Source: Eumeta japonica
Taxonomy: Eukaryota; Arthropoda; Insecta; Lepidoptera; Psychidae
Length of the DNA: 64,000 nt
Assembly: GCA_005406025.1 (NCBI GenBank)
Contig: BGZK01000544.1
Span: forward strand, 186,001 to 250,000
Direction of reading: 5' to 3'
Of the stretch, positions 24,720-36,200 are shown one piece after another. The notes beneath the pieces were generated by a model. It ran no database searches. It had not been told where the DNA came from and saw only the letters and a list, made by a program, of their open reading frames with translations. A program made the translations under genes and the position numbers. Numbering within the stretch: position 1 is the first letter of the stretch; each line of letters starts with the position of its first letter.

Positions 24720-24950
24720 CATTCAAGCCCAGCGGCCCCGGCGCGGCGCTGTATCGCAGACTGCCGGGGCTTTTATACGAATCTCTCCTCTCCACGAAAA
24801 TGCACATTAATATTAAATGGCTTGGAAATGCTGCGTTGTGTGGGCGAAGCGAGAGGAAGAGGGTGGGGAGGTGCTATAAAAAAAGCGAACGGCGTCGATG
24901 ATACGACGTAGGTACAGCGGATGTGTATAGCTATTAGCTTTTTAGCTAAT
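24720..24950 (+). promoter_or_regulatory. GC-rich patch with a TATA-like box
   Basis: A CpG block (GGCCCCGGCGCGGCGC) is followed by a purine-rich run (GAGAGGAAGAGGGTGGGGAG) and then CTATAAAAAAAG at about 24875. GGCGTCGATGATACG lies 20-30 bases downstream, where a start site would fall. No recognisable exon follows, so this is only a candidate core promoter. Confidence 0.25.
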
Positions 24951-25129
24951 TACGTTTTGGTACGATTAAGATTAAGTGAATGCGTTACGGGCGCTTTAGT
25001 TAACTATAGGATTTTTTCCGTTTGATAGAATTTAATTTACTGTAGTAACATAGTTGTTTTCGTTCGTCTCAATAGCTGACAGAAGAATTTAGAACATCGA
25101 CATGTAAGTGTTCTTATATACAAGATCTT
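24951..25129. other. AT-rich spacer
   Basis: AT-rich DNA with nothing recognisable. Confidence 0.45.
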
Positions 25130-25570
25130 CCCGCTAGAAATGGCGCAATTTTAATGGGAGTAATTTATTCCACATCTGGGAACATTTCGTGCGACCGCAT
25201 CCCTGAAACGTTTCATCTACGTTTTGTATTATAACTACGTAACACTATCTCCCGCCTCACCCCCACGTCGCTAGTTCCGCCGCCCAATGAGAGATGGCGC
25301 TATCCGAAACTAGTGTCTACGCTCGCTCTCTCACGACCAATTTACTCCTTACACTAATTAAAAGAGGCGAGCGAGAGAAGCCACGCCCTCCGCTATGAAC
25401 AAACAGAAGGAGGGAGGCGCGAACCAATGAGAGAGCTTGATTATTTGTAATTAGAACGCGGAGGTAGAGCTCTCGTAGAGATGACCAATAGGATTTCGTA
25501 TTTAACGAGCTCATCTTTACTTTCGCACCGGAAATACGTTTCATAATTAGAATTCTTGTTTGCCACCGAA
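25130..25570. promoter_or_regulatory. CCAAT-box cluster in a GC-rich island
   Basis: Four CCAAT boxes lie within 210 bp, at 25284, 25337, 25424 and 25485. Two of them share the longer word CCAATGAGAGA (25284-25294 and 25424-25434). CACCCCCACG and CCACGCCCTCCGC boxes and several GAGAG runs are interspersed, and GAGATGGCGC lies at 25291. This density resembles a TATA-less, NF-Y/KLF-type promoter or an enhancer. The antisense frame at 25317-25655 is not recognisable as protein. Confidence 0.4.
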
Positions 25571-25929
25571 GCGCCTCCGCCAATTCCAACTCTCGAAATA
25601 ACGTGGACCTCCGATTAAAAGGTGTAGGTAACTTTTTTTTATATAACACAAGCAAAATTCGTTAATTTACTGAAGATATAGAAAAAACTAATGATGAATT
25701 AAACCTCTCTTTAGATCAACTCTTAACGTTATAGAAATATATAGCAAAATGTATTAATTATGTAACTTTTTTAATTTTAGACTCGTGCAGTTGACGGCCT
25801 TACGTAAAAATGGATATTAAAACCGATTCGAACCGAAAATCTCTTTTCTATTCGGGCTGCTTTCACAGAAACGCAATCATTCAGAAGTAAAAACTTCTTA
25901 AGAATAAGAATCAAGGGAAACGAGTCCGC
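25571..25929. other. AT-rich spacer
   Basis: AT-rich DNA with nothing recognisable. Confidence 0.45.
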
Positions 25930-26130
25930 CACAATGAGGAGAGTCCAACTTCGAGCTGCCAGTTTGCATATAGAGATAAAAGTGCGGAATATTAATGTGA
26001 ATCGCAACCAGCCTCCCCCCGCGCCCACACCCCGCCCACCCCAAAAGGAGGGTGTGGGGCTGAAGGGGGGGACGTCCCCCCGCCCGCGGAATCGCCACTT
26101 CCTCCACAATGACCGGACTGCGGGATGTAT
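25930..26130. other. GC-rich patch with self-complementary C/G runs
   Basis: Contains CCCACACCC (26024-26032) pairing with GGGTGTGGG (26050-26058), and a perfect 16-bp palindrome GGGGGGACGTCCCCCC (26066-26081). G runs on one side and C runs on the other give G-quadruplex potential on both strands. Four overlapping open frames (25777-26249) are composition artefacts. Confidence 0.6.
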
Positions 26131-26559
26131 TTAATTGTATAGTTATTATTTTGTACGTACTTATATAGTAGACATCCTGGCTGTAGACGCTTATAAATAA
26201 TAAAGATTAAATAGGTATGTGACGATACGAAGACTCGTGAAACAGACATAATTTCATATGAATATCAGGAACGAAATTGCTGAATAACCAATATATTACA
26301 TAAATTTAAAACGTATCGCAAAGAACAGTAAATGCGCGATCGAATTACCTATAAAAAAAAGTATTGTTCATCTCTGATACAGTAACATTGATAATGTGCA
26401 GAATGATTTATGTATTAACAAAACGAATATCCGAATAAAACTTTTAATATGAAACCCTATTTTATTAAATAAATTACTACGCTAATCCCATACCTACATT
26501 TCGCAGTAAGTATATAACATCGCAATCGTTAAAAACTGCCATTAAAATTTTAATCACGC
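26131..26559. other. AT-rich spacer
   Basis: AT-rich DNA with nothing recognisable. Confidence 0.5.
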
Positions 26560-26720
26560 CCCAATTTAATGTTTAAAAGCGAGCGAAGCGCCGCGCGGGC
26601 GGCGGCCGCCCGACTTCAAGTTACAAGTTGCGGACTCATTTCCAACTTATTTCTCAGCGGGGGAACTGGAAATGAGGTAGTCGGGGTTTAATTAAAAATC
26701 GTGAAAAGTTAACGCGAGTG
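26560..26720. other. Small GC-rich island
   Basis: CpG-rich block AGCGCCGCGCGGGCGGCGGC flanked by CCAATTTAATG and GTTTAATTAAAAATCG, the GC-plus-homeobox-motif arrangement seen elsewhere in the window. No reading frame. Confidence 0.35.
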
Positions 26721-27765
26721 GATAGGCTACTGTATTACGAGCGAACATTATGTTTTTCGCTTGGGGAGGAACGAAGTGAAATTTCAAAATAAGAGGATAT
26801 CAAAGTGTCGTAAAGAGAAATTTCTCTTCTTTGTGAGATTCTTAAAATGATTTCTTGTTTTCAATAGATCACTCTCTTGCAATTGATCATTTGAAGAGTT
26901 TCCAATGAACAAATTGCTAATTAGCAATTAATTCGTAATTTAGTTATTCGTTCAAATTTTACAATATTTAAGCACACGAAGCTTTTTTATAACAAAGGAG
27001 TTCCTTAACAATATGACAAATAATTATGGTTTTCATAAAAAATGGCGTTATTAAAATTTCTGAATAAATATTTTTGTAAATAAATTATTTTAGGAATAAT
27101 CTGAGAATGTATTATATAATTAGTCTTACAATTCATTGAACAAGTCACATAAATACATTTATAATGGAAGATCTCTTCTCTCGTAGGTATATATCCCGGT
27201 ATGTAGATCTATCATTGGCCGAACGTAAACCCAGAGAAAACATTCAAAGCGATAAATCTCCAAATAACCCAAAAAAAAAGTGCTCCAGTCCTCATTCGGC
27301 TCTAAGGGCATTCAAGAAACAAGCGAACTCGCATAAATCTCTAACATACAACGAAACTAATGTCAATGTAAAAACGCCATTACTCCGCTGAACAAATTCG
27401 GACAACTAACATAATATATGGCCGCATATGCATATACGGAGCTATGTAAATAAGTACAGTTAAACTATGAAGATACACGCAGGCTCCAGAGAGAGAGGTC
27501 CTAACTCATTATCGACCTAAGGTCACGGCGCATGCTCTAACTTTGCTCTCAACCCTCTAACGAAGGCGCGCCTTATTGCGACAAAGGTTCATCTCGGTAA
27601 TTGAGTTACGACTTTTTTTATGCCTCGCCTTGTATTTCTATAGCATATGTGTGTGTTTCTATGTTTCGTGTTCGCCCATATTCAATAACGATAAATACTT
27701 ATTTAAAAAAATATATTGTCACTTATGATTATATTTTAATCGATGAATTACACCCTAAATATTCC
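26721..27765. other. AT-rich spacer with a small GC patch
   Basis: AT-rich apart from 27485-27600, which has GAGAGAGAGG, CTAAGGTCACGGC (nuclear-receptor half-site type) and GAAGGCGCGCC. A short plus frame at 27164-27391 is basic and low-complexity and is not recognised. Confidence 0.4.
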
Positions 27766-27791
27766 ATATATATATATATATATATATATAT
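27766..27791. repeat. (AT)13 microsatellite
   Basis: Uninterrupted AT dinucleotides. Confidence 0.95.
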
Positions 27792-28394
27792 CTTGTAAGA
27801 ATTAACCTTTTAGCTATAAAATTTATATGGTTGGTTAATAATTGTACCGTTTTCTATGATAATTCATATTAGAATTGTAATCAATTTTGGTTCTTACGAT
27901 TTATAACCAGTTTGTATTCCATCATATGCGTATGCGTCAAATGCAATAGATATTATAGATATCTATAAATTTAAATTATCTTTAAAAATATATTCAATAA
28001 TTGCCAAAAATAAAATTTAACTAAAATCATAACCATTTCAAAAACAAGATAAGATATTTATAATTTCACCAAAATATTGAAGCGTTTTCAAAATGTATAA
28101 TAATTATATTTGATTTGCTGAATGGACTTAAATTTTCGTTGAATATGTATATGTATAAAATCGTTCAGCAATTTCAAATAAATACTTTGTCATTCAAATA
28201 CCATAGTATAAATTTTAATGCAAAAATGCAAAGACATAGTAGATCAACTTGTTAATTTAACATCCGGGTGTGGTTTAAGGCTGTTCGTTCCTATTGATGT
28301 AATATTTTAATAATACTAAGTAATAAATGCATTATGACGTATTTATAATTTCGAAATGATATACATGATTATAAAAACAACAAAAAAGTGCTAA
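27792..28394. other. AT-rich spacer
   Basis: AT-rich DNA with nothing recognisable. Confidence 0.5.
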
Positions 28395-28975
28395 CAGGAT
28401 TGGCTCCTTAAGGGTTCCGTATAAATTTAATTTTGTAGCTATCTCGATGGTTTTAGACCGTTTTTGGTACCTATAAATACTGGGGAAATATCAGTCCGAG
28501 AATTTCAAATTTATTTTGGTTTTCTTAAAAAAAAATTGAGTACTCGAATTTTGTGCAAATCTCAATTTTATATAGCGGGAAGTTAAAAAATGTTCTCCCG
28601 TCAAATCATCTACTTCTACATTACAATCCATGCTCCAACTAAAAATGTCAAATTATAATCATAAAAAAAAGTTGTTTATTTATACGATTTTGGCAATTTT
28701 TGTTTTACTTGTGCTGCAGGACCTTGTTTCTTGCCAAGTTTAATGATTCTAGGCCAACGAAAAGTGTAGGTTTATTTATTTGCGAGTGACAAAACATGGG
28801 ACAATGATGACCATGTACCTATTTTGATTACTTTGACTTAGGAAATTGATGTTTTACAGCTCATGAGGACCATAGACCATAGACCATAGCATTTGATATA
28901 AATTTCAATCCGATTCATCCACAGAAAAGGACCTCGACAGACAAACAAACGGACGGACGGACTGACAGGCACTGA
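28395..28975 (+). repeat. GGGTTCCGTA...GACAGAC-type interspersed repeat
   Basis: Starts with TTAAGGGTTCCGTATAAATT and ends with ATTTCAATCCGATTCATCCA, then GACAGACAAACAAACGGACG. The start-to-end arrangement is one of the commonest dispersed repeats in moth and butterfly sequence (from memory). The body is AT-rich and non-coding and includes a 7-bp GACCATA tandem at 28868-28889. Confidence 0.65.
28868..28889. repeat. (GACCATA)3 short tandem repeat
   Basis: Three tandem copies of a 7-bp unit within the interspersed repeat. Confidence 0.9.
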
Positions 28976-29567
28976 CTATCGATCATCAAAATTATCCCGT
29001 ATATAAGGATTCTCTTTGAGGTACGAAAATCTAAAAGTCAATTGATAATATAATTGTTTTAAGAAGTTTAAATTAATCTTTCCGACTGTGAAAATGTCAG
29101 GAGCTTTATTAATTCTGCATTGCAACAAACACGCAGACAGTTTCATAGGATTTCCATTAGATATGTAATTTGTACATTTATAAGAAAATGTTAAATATAA
29201 TAGCAATGATAGTTTTGGTCATTAATAAAATTAGAACAATTACGGTAAAAATCAGAACAATTAAGGTTACTGTTTTTTTTGTCACAGCATTTTTTAAAGT
29301 TGGTTGATCTAGAAGTTTGAAGTTTGAGATAGTTTTCAAATAGCAAAGCTTAAGATAACTTTACTAGTTGAGAACTAGGTATATCAAATAATCCTTTATA
29401 GGAATATTTTGTAAGAGGTACAATTTAAAAAAGCATGTTATGAGGAATTTTGTTTTAAAAGACTGTTTAAGCTTATTTTTATCTCTTATGGACGCATACA
29501 AGAGTGTTTTACAAAACGTTTGTAACAACAAAAGGTAAGCACTAGTATTTCATAAGACTGAAAGCCT
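28976..29567. other. AT-rich spacer
   Basis: AT-rich DNA with nothing recognisable. Confidence 0.45.
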
Positions 29568-29665
29568 CTTTCACGATCTCCTTTTAAACTGACATTTAAA
29601 ATAATGTCATTTTAAATTAAAATTTGCGCTTCATGTCTTCTTTATAACTGTTATAGTAAGTGTTT
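29568..29665. mobile_element. Half copy of the 2152 MITE-like element
   Basis: GCCTCTTTCACGATCTCC followed by TTTTAAACTGACATTT, then ATAATGTCATTTT, aligns with the left half of the element at 2152 and with the reverse complement of its right end. The expected right terminus was not found downstream, so this is a truncated copy. Confidence 0.5.
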
Positions 29666-31079
29666 TATGAATTTTAGTGTTTTATTAGAATCATAAAAAA
29701 AAAAAACTGTATACAGCTGCTATACCGCCAATGTGTAAAAAGTGTAATTTTTTTCGTTGAAGTTTCATGAAAGAGTATAAACATGCTTAAAGACTTTTGT
29801 AGGATCATTGTGTTTCACAAAAGACTTATGGTATCGCATAATTATTTATGGCCTATATTTGATTTACAGAGATTATTGAAAAATGTTTTAAATAAATAGA
29901 AATAAGCTATATTATAGCAAAAATATATAATAGCAAAAGTATAGCATATCAGTGAAAAGTAAATTAAAATCATTTTGCATTAATACAACAGCCAAAGTAT
30001 GTATAATTTTTAATGAATCAAAAAAGCGTTGATACTAACAATTTGTTGAAGGGTTCCGTATAAATTGAATACAGTACTGGTTCAATTAAACTAAAATGGC
30101 ATTAGGTAAATGTTTAATCAGAGCCAAAGGCTTATAATTGATTTAACGAGTGTTAAATGAGATATATCAGTCTTAACTTAATTTTAAAGAGGCGTTTGAA
30201 TGTCTACTCACGATAAGCTAGGATAGGATGTGAATTAACAGATTCATATCTTACAAATATTAAACAAATCGTTTATATTTTAAATTTATAGATACCAGAA
30301 GCATAGAACATATTGTTATATATGTCTATCGTGAAAACTATCGTGAAAATTTCCTTTGCTAGTTGTTTTAGTAACAAGATATTTTATTATAGTAAAAACA
30401 TTTTAAATGTATAAAAATATCGGTACTTTCGTTAATTGTTAGAAATTTTCATTCGAATCTGCAAGCATACGTACACCAACTACACTTAGAATGGCAATAG
30501 TAACACCCCTCAAAGGCTCAATGATCTTACTGTATGCTATTATAAGTCACTTGTAAATCATTCGTATCTAATGTTATATTAAGACTAAATAAACACTTTG
30601 CTAGCTAATATACATATTTATTTAGACAAAGACATGTCAAAATAATTGTCAAAATTGAAGTTATAAGGGTCGAAATAGAAATAATTTATGCAAATACGGT
30701 TGTTAAATGCTTTAGATTAATATATGTGATAAGTAAAGAAAAACAGCCAAATTCAAATCAAACTCGTGCACTAAACGTTCCGTATAATGTAATATTTAAA
30801 ATAAACTGCCCCGAGACGTTGGCGGCCACAAAATTTGAAATTTAAAAAGAAATAGGAAAATTACAGTTCTTTTCGTATTCTTACGTACCATGAATTTATT
30901 TAGTCTGTTCTATATAATCAGACTATCTACTGTTCGCGATTTCTACAATATTTCACATATAACATAAAAAAATTGAATTTCCTTCAAGAAAAACTGCATA
31001 GTTTTTGCACGTGTGTACAAATTATTTATGCAATTATATGTCAAATATTAAGTGGACACTAATAGTAATTGTGGTAATA
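29666..31079. other. AT-rich non-coding stretch
   Basis: AT-rich. GAAGGGTTCCGTATAAATTG at about 30049 is an isolated start motif of the GGGTTCCGTA family. A 12-bp tandem duplication (CTATCGTGAAAA twice) lies near 30325. No gene. Confidence 0.5.
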
Positions 31080-31240
31080 ATTTTTAGGATTCCGTATACG
31101 CGACGAAAAAACGGAACTTTCATAAAACCCTTTTCGTATCCATCTGCCTGTCTGTCACAGACTATTTTATTCGACTCTACTAGAGGAATCACATTACGAT
31201 TTGATATCTGTACAGAATTAGGCGACTCGCTTTAGACAAA
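31080..31240 (+). repeat. GGGTTCCGTA-family repeat fragment
   Basis: TTTTAGGATTCCGTATACGC, then AAAAAACGGAAC, then CATCTGCCTGTCTGTCACAG and CTCTACTAGAGGAATCACAT. The order of blocks matches the head of the common lepidopteran GGGTTCCGTA repeat. The plus frame 31005-31235 is a repeat artefact. Confidence 0.65.
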
Positions 31241-32344
31241 TAGCCTAAATAAGCTAAATTCGATTTTAGGGCAGGTGGAATCAGATTTGGAACGCAATAG
31301 AAAAAAGGTATTAAATAGGAAAAAAGGCAAAAACCATATCATCGTTAATCAAAAACCAATCTGCATGTTCACACTCACTTATTTTCAAATCCGTCAACGT
31401 AGTCAATCAATACGAGTATCTAATAGCTTTATCCTGTTGTCTACGGATAGGAATTTGCAGATAAAAATTAGTATTTATGTAAAACATAAATTATTGTATA
31501 TTGAAGGGCAAATAGGAAGTCGTCGAATAGATTTTCGATTCTCCTAAGATATGGATACCAACTAATATGTGTGTTTATTCCTATAAAAAATATAATAAAT
31601 ATATTTCGAGCTCATAAAAAACGCAGTGTATGATATTCCTTTGGATGAGTCTTTCCTGTAGAAAATAATAGTATTAAAAAAAGTCTTTATTTTCGTACAT
31701 CTTTATTTCACTCACGCGTTTTCTGTAAGTGCATAAAAAGAAAGATAAATAGAAAGAAATAATTGGAAGGGAGAGAAGTTTCGGTTTACATAAATTGTCA
31801 TGAATATGTATGGTTGTTTAAAAGCAACCCTAAACCATACATAAGAAAAAGAACGTAAATCATAAATTTTGTACTATAACGAATAGGCCCTGATTTGGCT
31901 AACCAAAAATATTATAATTGAGATTTTATTATAAGTTTATATACATTTCACTACACGTATTGTGTTATCATGTTTTGCTTGCATTTTCATACAGAAACAA
32001 TTTATTACTAATATTATGAGTTATATTGTTAGATATGATTATGATTGACTTTATTAATTAAATAAGGTGTGATAATTACGTACTTTAATTTAGAAGATTA
32101 TGCGAAGTAGGGATGATTAAATTCGTTAACTATGAAATTAATTATAGGTTTATTTATAATTTCTACTTTCTCTAAGAATTTCTAAGAGACATAATTTCTT
32201 CTTTTCGTTGTACTAAAAAATATTATAAAAAACTGATAGTCAATTTAACTTTAAGCTTCAAACATATCCATATGTATAATTTTGCTTCTAATGACAATTC
32301 GTTTTTTTCTTCAGAATTGGGTGACCGTGAACAACTGTAAAGTT
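31241..32344. other. AT-rich spacer
   Basis: AT-rich DNA. A strong acceptor-like TTTTTTTCTTCAG at about 32313 precedes a 12-codon open stretch ending in TGA near 32353, too short to call an exon. Confidence 0.45.
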
Positions 32345-32665
32345 GTAGAGTGAGAATGCAAGTTTTGCGTCATCTTCTCATAATGAATGCACGAAATAAG
32401 GAAATGCATTTACTCTCCGGAGTGGTCCTCACAAAGGTACACACCGGTGGTACCTACAAAGGACCGCGGCGCATCCCGGGACGCCTCGCGACAAGGGATC
32501 AATTGATTCGAATATGTTCGGAGCTGAGCGCGGTGCAAGGAATCAAATATTCATTAAATGGCATCGCTCCGGAGCAGCGTCGAGTTCGTATTCAGCAGAC
32601 GCCGCCGTTAATAGTTCGGCTGCCGGGCCTTATCTTCGACACTCAGACCGGTAGCAGGACTTTAA
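32345..32665. other. GC-rich island, candidate regulatory region
   Basis: A GC island with CACACCGGTGG, GGACCGCGGCGC, CATCCCGGGACGCC and two CTCCGGAG words (palindromic), plus AT blocks AATATTCATTAAATGG and GCCGTTAATAG. The plus frame across it (32350-32673) has no recognisable domain; I judge it non-coding. Confidence 0.35.
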
Positions 32666-32866
32666 AGTTTTGATACTTAGAGCTTTAAAAGCATATATTG
32701 ATCTAACTTATGCTTTATGTTATCGGAGAGTTCGACTTTATCGATGCTGAGTGCCCACACACCATAGCCGAGTTAGACCGAGTCGCACGTGAGTAGGTAC
32801 TTGACTATGGAATCGAAAGTTGATTTTGTGCATGCATTGATTGATGTCGTAAGCTTATCAAGTTAA

Positions 32867-32907
32867 GTCTCATAAATCGCCCTACATTATAGGGTGATTT
32901 ATGAGAC
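32867..32907. repeat. 18-bp inverted repeat with 5-nt loop
   Basis: GTCTCATAAATCGCCCTA (32867-32884) pairs with 32890-32907 around CATTA. The single non-Watson-Crick position is G opposite T (ATCGCCC versus GGGTGAT), compatible with G:U pairing and also a CpG-to-TpG change. Confidence 0.9.
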
Positions 32908-33189
32908 GTCGAATTATCGGAATTTCGCACACCAGTTATTCAAATACAAAATCTATGTAGTACATCCTCGACACGTTGGCGCATCTTGGGATTTCCATGC
33001 TTTTCATCCAGCGAAAAATATGCATATCGTCTCCGTGAAATACATCCACTTTTCTTTCGCCGTATTCTTTCTTCATCGTCACATCGATTTCATCTTCATC
33101 CGTGTTATCGCATGTGTTATTACTGTAGATAAAATACGCTTGCAATTTGAGGATGAATCTAATTTTAGATAGATTTACAAACTAATTGA

Positions 33190-33365
33190 TTAAGGCTGAT
33201 TTATATCCAGTAAACCGAGCGAGTCCGCAGTTGCAGCGAGAGTGTGCTGTCCCGCACACCGCACGTCCGCCGCTATCTCCGCAATAGATCGCCGTTGTTA
33301 ATTGATGCGTTAACAATCCATACTTGCAATTACCGGTCAGCTCATAGCTTGGCCAATAAATATAC
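33190..33365. other. GC-rich island, candidate regulatory region
   Basis: A short CpG-bearing block (CCGCACACCGCACGTCCGCC) flanked by homeobox-type GTTGTTAATTGATGCG and GCAATTACCGG. No readable protein. Confidence 0.35.
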
Positions 33366-34437
33366 ACTATTAAGGGATATAGTAATTACTTATTGTATAT
33401 AATAGCATTTACTAATATTTGAAGAAGGAAAATTTTTTCCACATCTGCATTTGTGATGATTACCTTTCATCAATTTAAGGTAAAAACAGTAACGTTATTT
33501 TAACCGGTGGGCAAATTTATACAATTTATTTTTCTTTAATCTGATGTGGGTCCCTTGTATGAAACTGATTCTTTGTCATAATTAATTTAGGAATATTTAA
33601 AAAGTTACTTAGTTGATAGCGAGAAACCGCAAATTCTGAGTTTGCCTACAGCAATACTCATGTATTTTGCCATTTCATCAGTCGGTTCTAATTTTTGTCA
33701 AGTATATCGTTAAGCATTTAATTCATTTGAAAGAATAATATGGTGCCTATGTTTATACGTAGTTGTTCCTAATTATACAGTATTTAGGTACGTTCGTAAA
33801 TAATGAATAAATCTAAGTACAACGCTTTGATTTGTCTTAAATCTATTCAGATTTAATATATTTAGATATTAGTTTAATAGTAAATTTATTTAGATGTACA
33901 TTTCAAAATAAATCATTATGCAATAAATTAACACAAAGAAGCTTCATTAATCAGTATAATTATTAAGAATTGACAGCTAAAATTACAAATTTGACAATCA
34001 ATTTTTATGACTAAGTTAGATACTTAAGAAAATGTTTACATACAGCTCAAGTATATGAAGTCCGACTAAATTATTCTATTCCTTACCTTATATACCAAGA
34101 CTACTACAAGGGTTGCGAAAGTGGGATGAGGTTGTTCGTTTGTTAACCAAACCGAAAGGACAATACGGATAAGATTTGAAAAAATAATTATCTGTTTTTC
34201 TATTTATGGATGAATAGAAAAATAAATAATTTATATACACTTAGTTAGCATTTTCTGATGTCTTTTATTCATCATACAAAGATTTCGTAGCGTAGGTACA
34301 ATCGAATTCGAAAGACAAGTAAAGGGAAGAGGTTGTGGTTCGGTTGTGTAAATATGCTTTTAAACGCGATTACCCAAGTATTTAAAACGTAAGCGCATAT
34401 CAATCTGCACAAATAATACATCACAATTTATGTAAAT
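33366..34437. other. AT-rich non-coding stretch
   Basis: AT-rich DNA with nothing recognisable. Confidence 0.5.
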
Positions 34438-34588
34438 ACATAGGCGTACCCAAGGGGGTGGAGGCAGCGAAGAGCAGCTGCCCCCCCTGGAAATTGTATG
34501 TTCTACAATATAATACGTCCCGTTTACACGAACTGACCTAGAAAAAAAAATCTTGCTTACCCCCAATAGAAGCTGGGTACGCCCATGT
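34438..34588. mobile_element. MITE-like element with 15-bp terminal inverted repeats
   Basis: ACATAGGCGTACCCA (34438-34452) is the reverse complement of TGGGTACGCCCATGT (34574-34588) with one mismatch. The 151-bp body contains CAGCTGCCCCCCCTGG and no coding frame. The GGCGTACCC terminus with an internal GCTGCCCCC block matches, from memory, small non-autonomous DNA elements seen in many animal genomes. Target-site duplication is not clear. Confidence 0.65.
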
Positions 34589-34739
34589 GCGAATATATCA
34601 TTCTCATCTTAAATTGCAAACGTAATTAAAATATGCCAAATTAATTTGTTTTTTTAGTTATTTTATTGTACACGGAAACTCTAACAAAGTGGTTACTGCG
34701 TATATTTAACAACGTCAAGAATTATTCATAATCGGTGTA
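34589..34739. other. AT-rich spacer
   Basis: AT-rich DNA with nothing recognisable. Confidence 0.4.
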
Positions 34740-34920
34740 GTTAATTAAACGCAGTCTGTACGGCGCATTGTCCATACAGTGCTAACGTGTAGCGGGCGGC
34801 GCCCGCGGGGTGTCGCTGGGCGGGCGGTCAGCGCTGTCGAGCGTCGCAAATTAATCTCCATACATTGTACCACCGCGCGCGATTCTGTGCAACCACTGTC
34901 CTGCTCCATTTACAACTTCG
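34740..34920. other. GC-rich island, candidate regulatory region
   Basis: AGCGGGCGGCGCCCGCGGGG and GCTGGGCGGGCGGTCAGCGC flanked by GTTAATTAAACGC and CAAATTAATCTCC. CpG-dense with homeobox-type flanks and no frame. Confidence 0.4.
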
Positions 34921-35319
34921 GTAATTTATAATGAAAATTTTCATTGTGACTTTTATTCTTTCCGCTGATAATAATAAATTTGCACTTAATAATTATAAAA
35001 TATACTGAACATATTTTTTGAATATTCGCCAAGTTTTTATTGACAATATTTTAAAAATTATCCCAAATTTTAAGCTACCTGAAAATCAAATCAATATCAT
35101 TAAAAGTTATACATATTTAAAAGGTTTTTCTCAAAAAAGATAGAAATTTTCAGTCTAAAACATATTAGTAGATGTTTTCTTAAATATTTTATCAACGATA
35201 GCTTGAAATGGTTGCGCAAGGTATATTACTTAAAAATTGAACTAAAATGAAACTTTATAGAACATTATTCCCTGTATTTATTCATTCTAAAAGGCACCGC
35301 GTAAAAGTTAAATACATAA
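34921..35319. other. AT-rich spacer
   Basis: AT-rich DNA with nothing recognisable. Confidence 0.5.
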
Positions 35320-35515
35320 AGGGCCGCCCGGACTTTCTACTCTACCTGGGCTAGTCGGTAGGTATTTATAATGGGACATCCAAATGCCTGGGTAAACTGC
35401 GATCCCGTTCTTGATCCGGCATGATACATCAACGTCGCTGTCCGGTGCTCTCCCCCGTACGCCTCGTTGAGTACTCTACGGCCACCGATCCGACGCCATA
35501 GAAGGTGCTATCTAG
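35320..35515. other. GC-rich island
   Basis: GGGCCGCCCGGAC, GTCGCTGTCCGGTGC, CTCCCCCGTACGCC and CGATCCGACGCC. No readable coding content. Candidate regulatory DNA. Confidence 0.3.
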
Positions 35516-35999
35516 TTTGATTCAAAAAGTGATGAATTTTTGTTATCTCAAATAGATCGCGAAAAGATTTGTACAGATTTCGCAATTAGGATAAATTTAT
35601 TTAAAAAAGTATTCAGAATTATTTAGGCATATTTTGTTGATATAGAGGAGTAAATTGAAATCTTTCAGAATTAGTTTTCCAGATCAGAAATTTTATTACA
35701 AATTTCTTTATGACTGCTACAATATCTTTATTTTATATGATTCACATCGTTCACAGTGTCATTATAGTTGAAACAACTTCTTTGTCATGAGGACTTAAGA
35801 GTACAAATCTATTGTTAAAAACTGACAGCACAATCTCACAATATAAATTTTATAAGCTTAATTGGTAATTATATTTTGGCGCAGTCATCGATACCGATTC
35901 ATTAATACGTTCTACTACAAATGACGTCCACGTAATTTTACACAACGCCATCTGTACATTTTGAACGATTTATCAAACGTCAACTCCACAGAAAGTTGC
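35516..35999. other. AT-rich spacer
   Basis: AT-rich DNA. CGCCATCT occurs at 35946. Confidence 0.45.
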
Positions 36000-36200
36000 T
36001 TCGTGCCCGTGAATAATAGTTGTTTGGAGTGCGGCTTTGCATACTGGACTAGGCTTGTTACCGGCCGAATTAGCAGCGGTCAGTCGTCGTGATGAGTGGC
36101 CTTCATTTGTTACCATTACGAGGGCCGAATGCTAATGACCAGGTCTCGGGCGCCGGGAGGCGCTTAGCACACGCGCCGTATGATATCAGGAGATTGAATA
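36000..36200. other. GC-rich island, candidate regulatory region
   Basis: TTACCGGCCGAATTAGCAGC, a later GGGCCGAATGCTAATGACC, and CTCGGGCGCCGGGAGGCGC. The two GGCCGAAT words sit before ATTAGC and GCTAATG homeobox-type sites. No protein. Confidence 0.35.

Noticed and set aside
32350..32673. 107-codon plus frame in a GC island, with an acceptor-like TTTTTTTCTTCAG upstream
   Set aside because: No recognisable domain, and the frame after the acceptor ends after 12 codons; a chance acceptor is likely.
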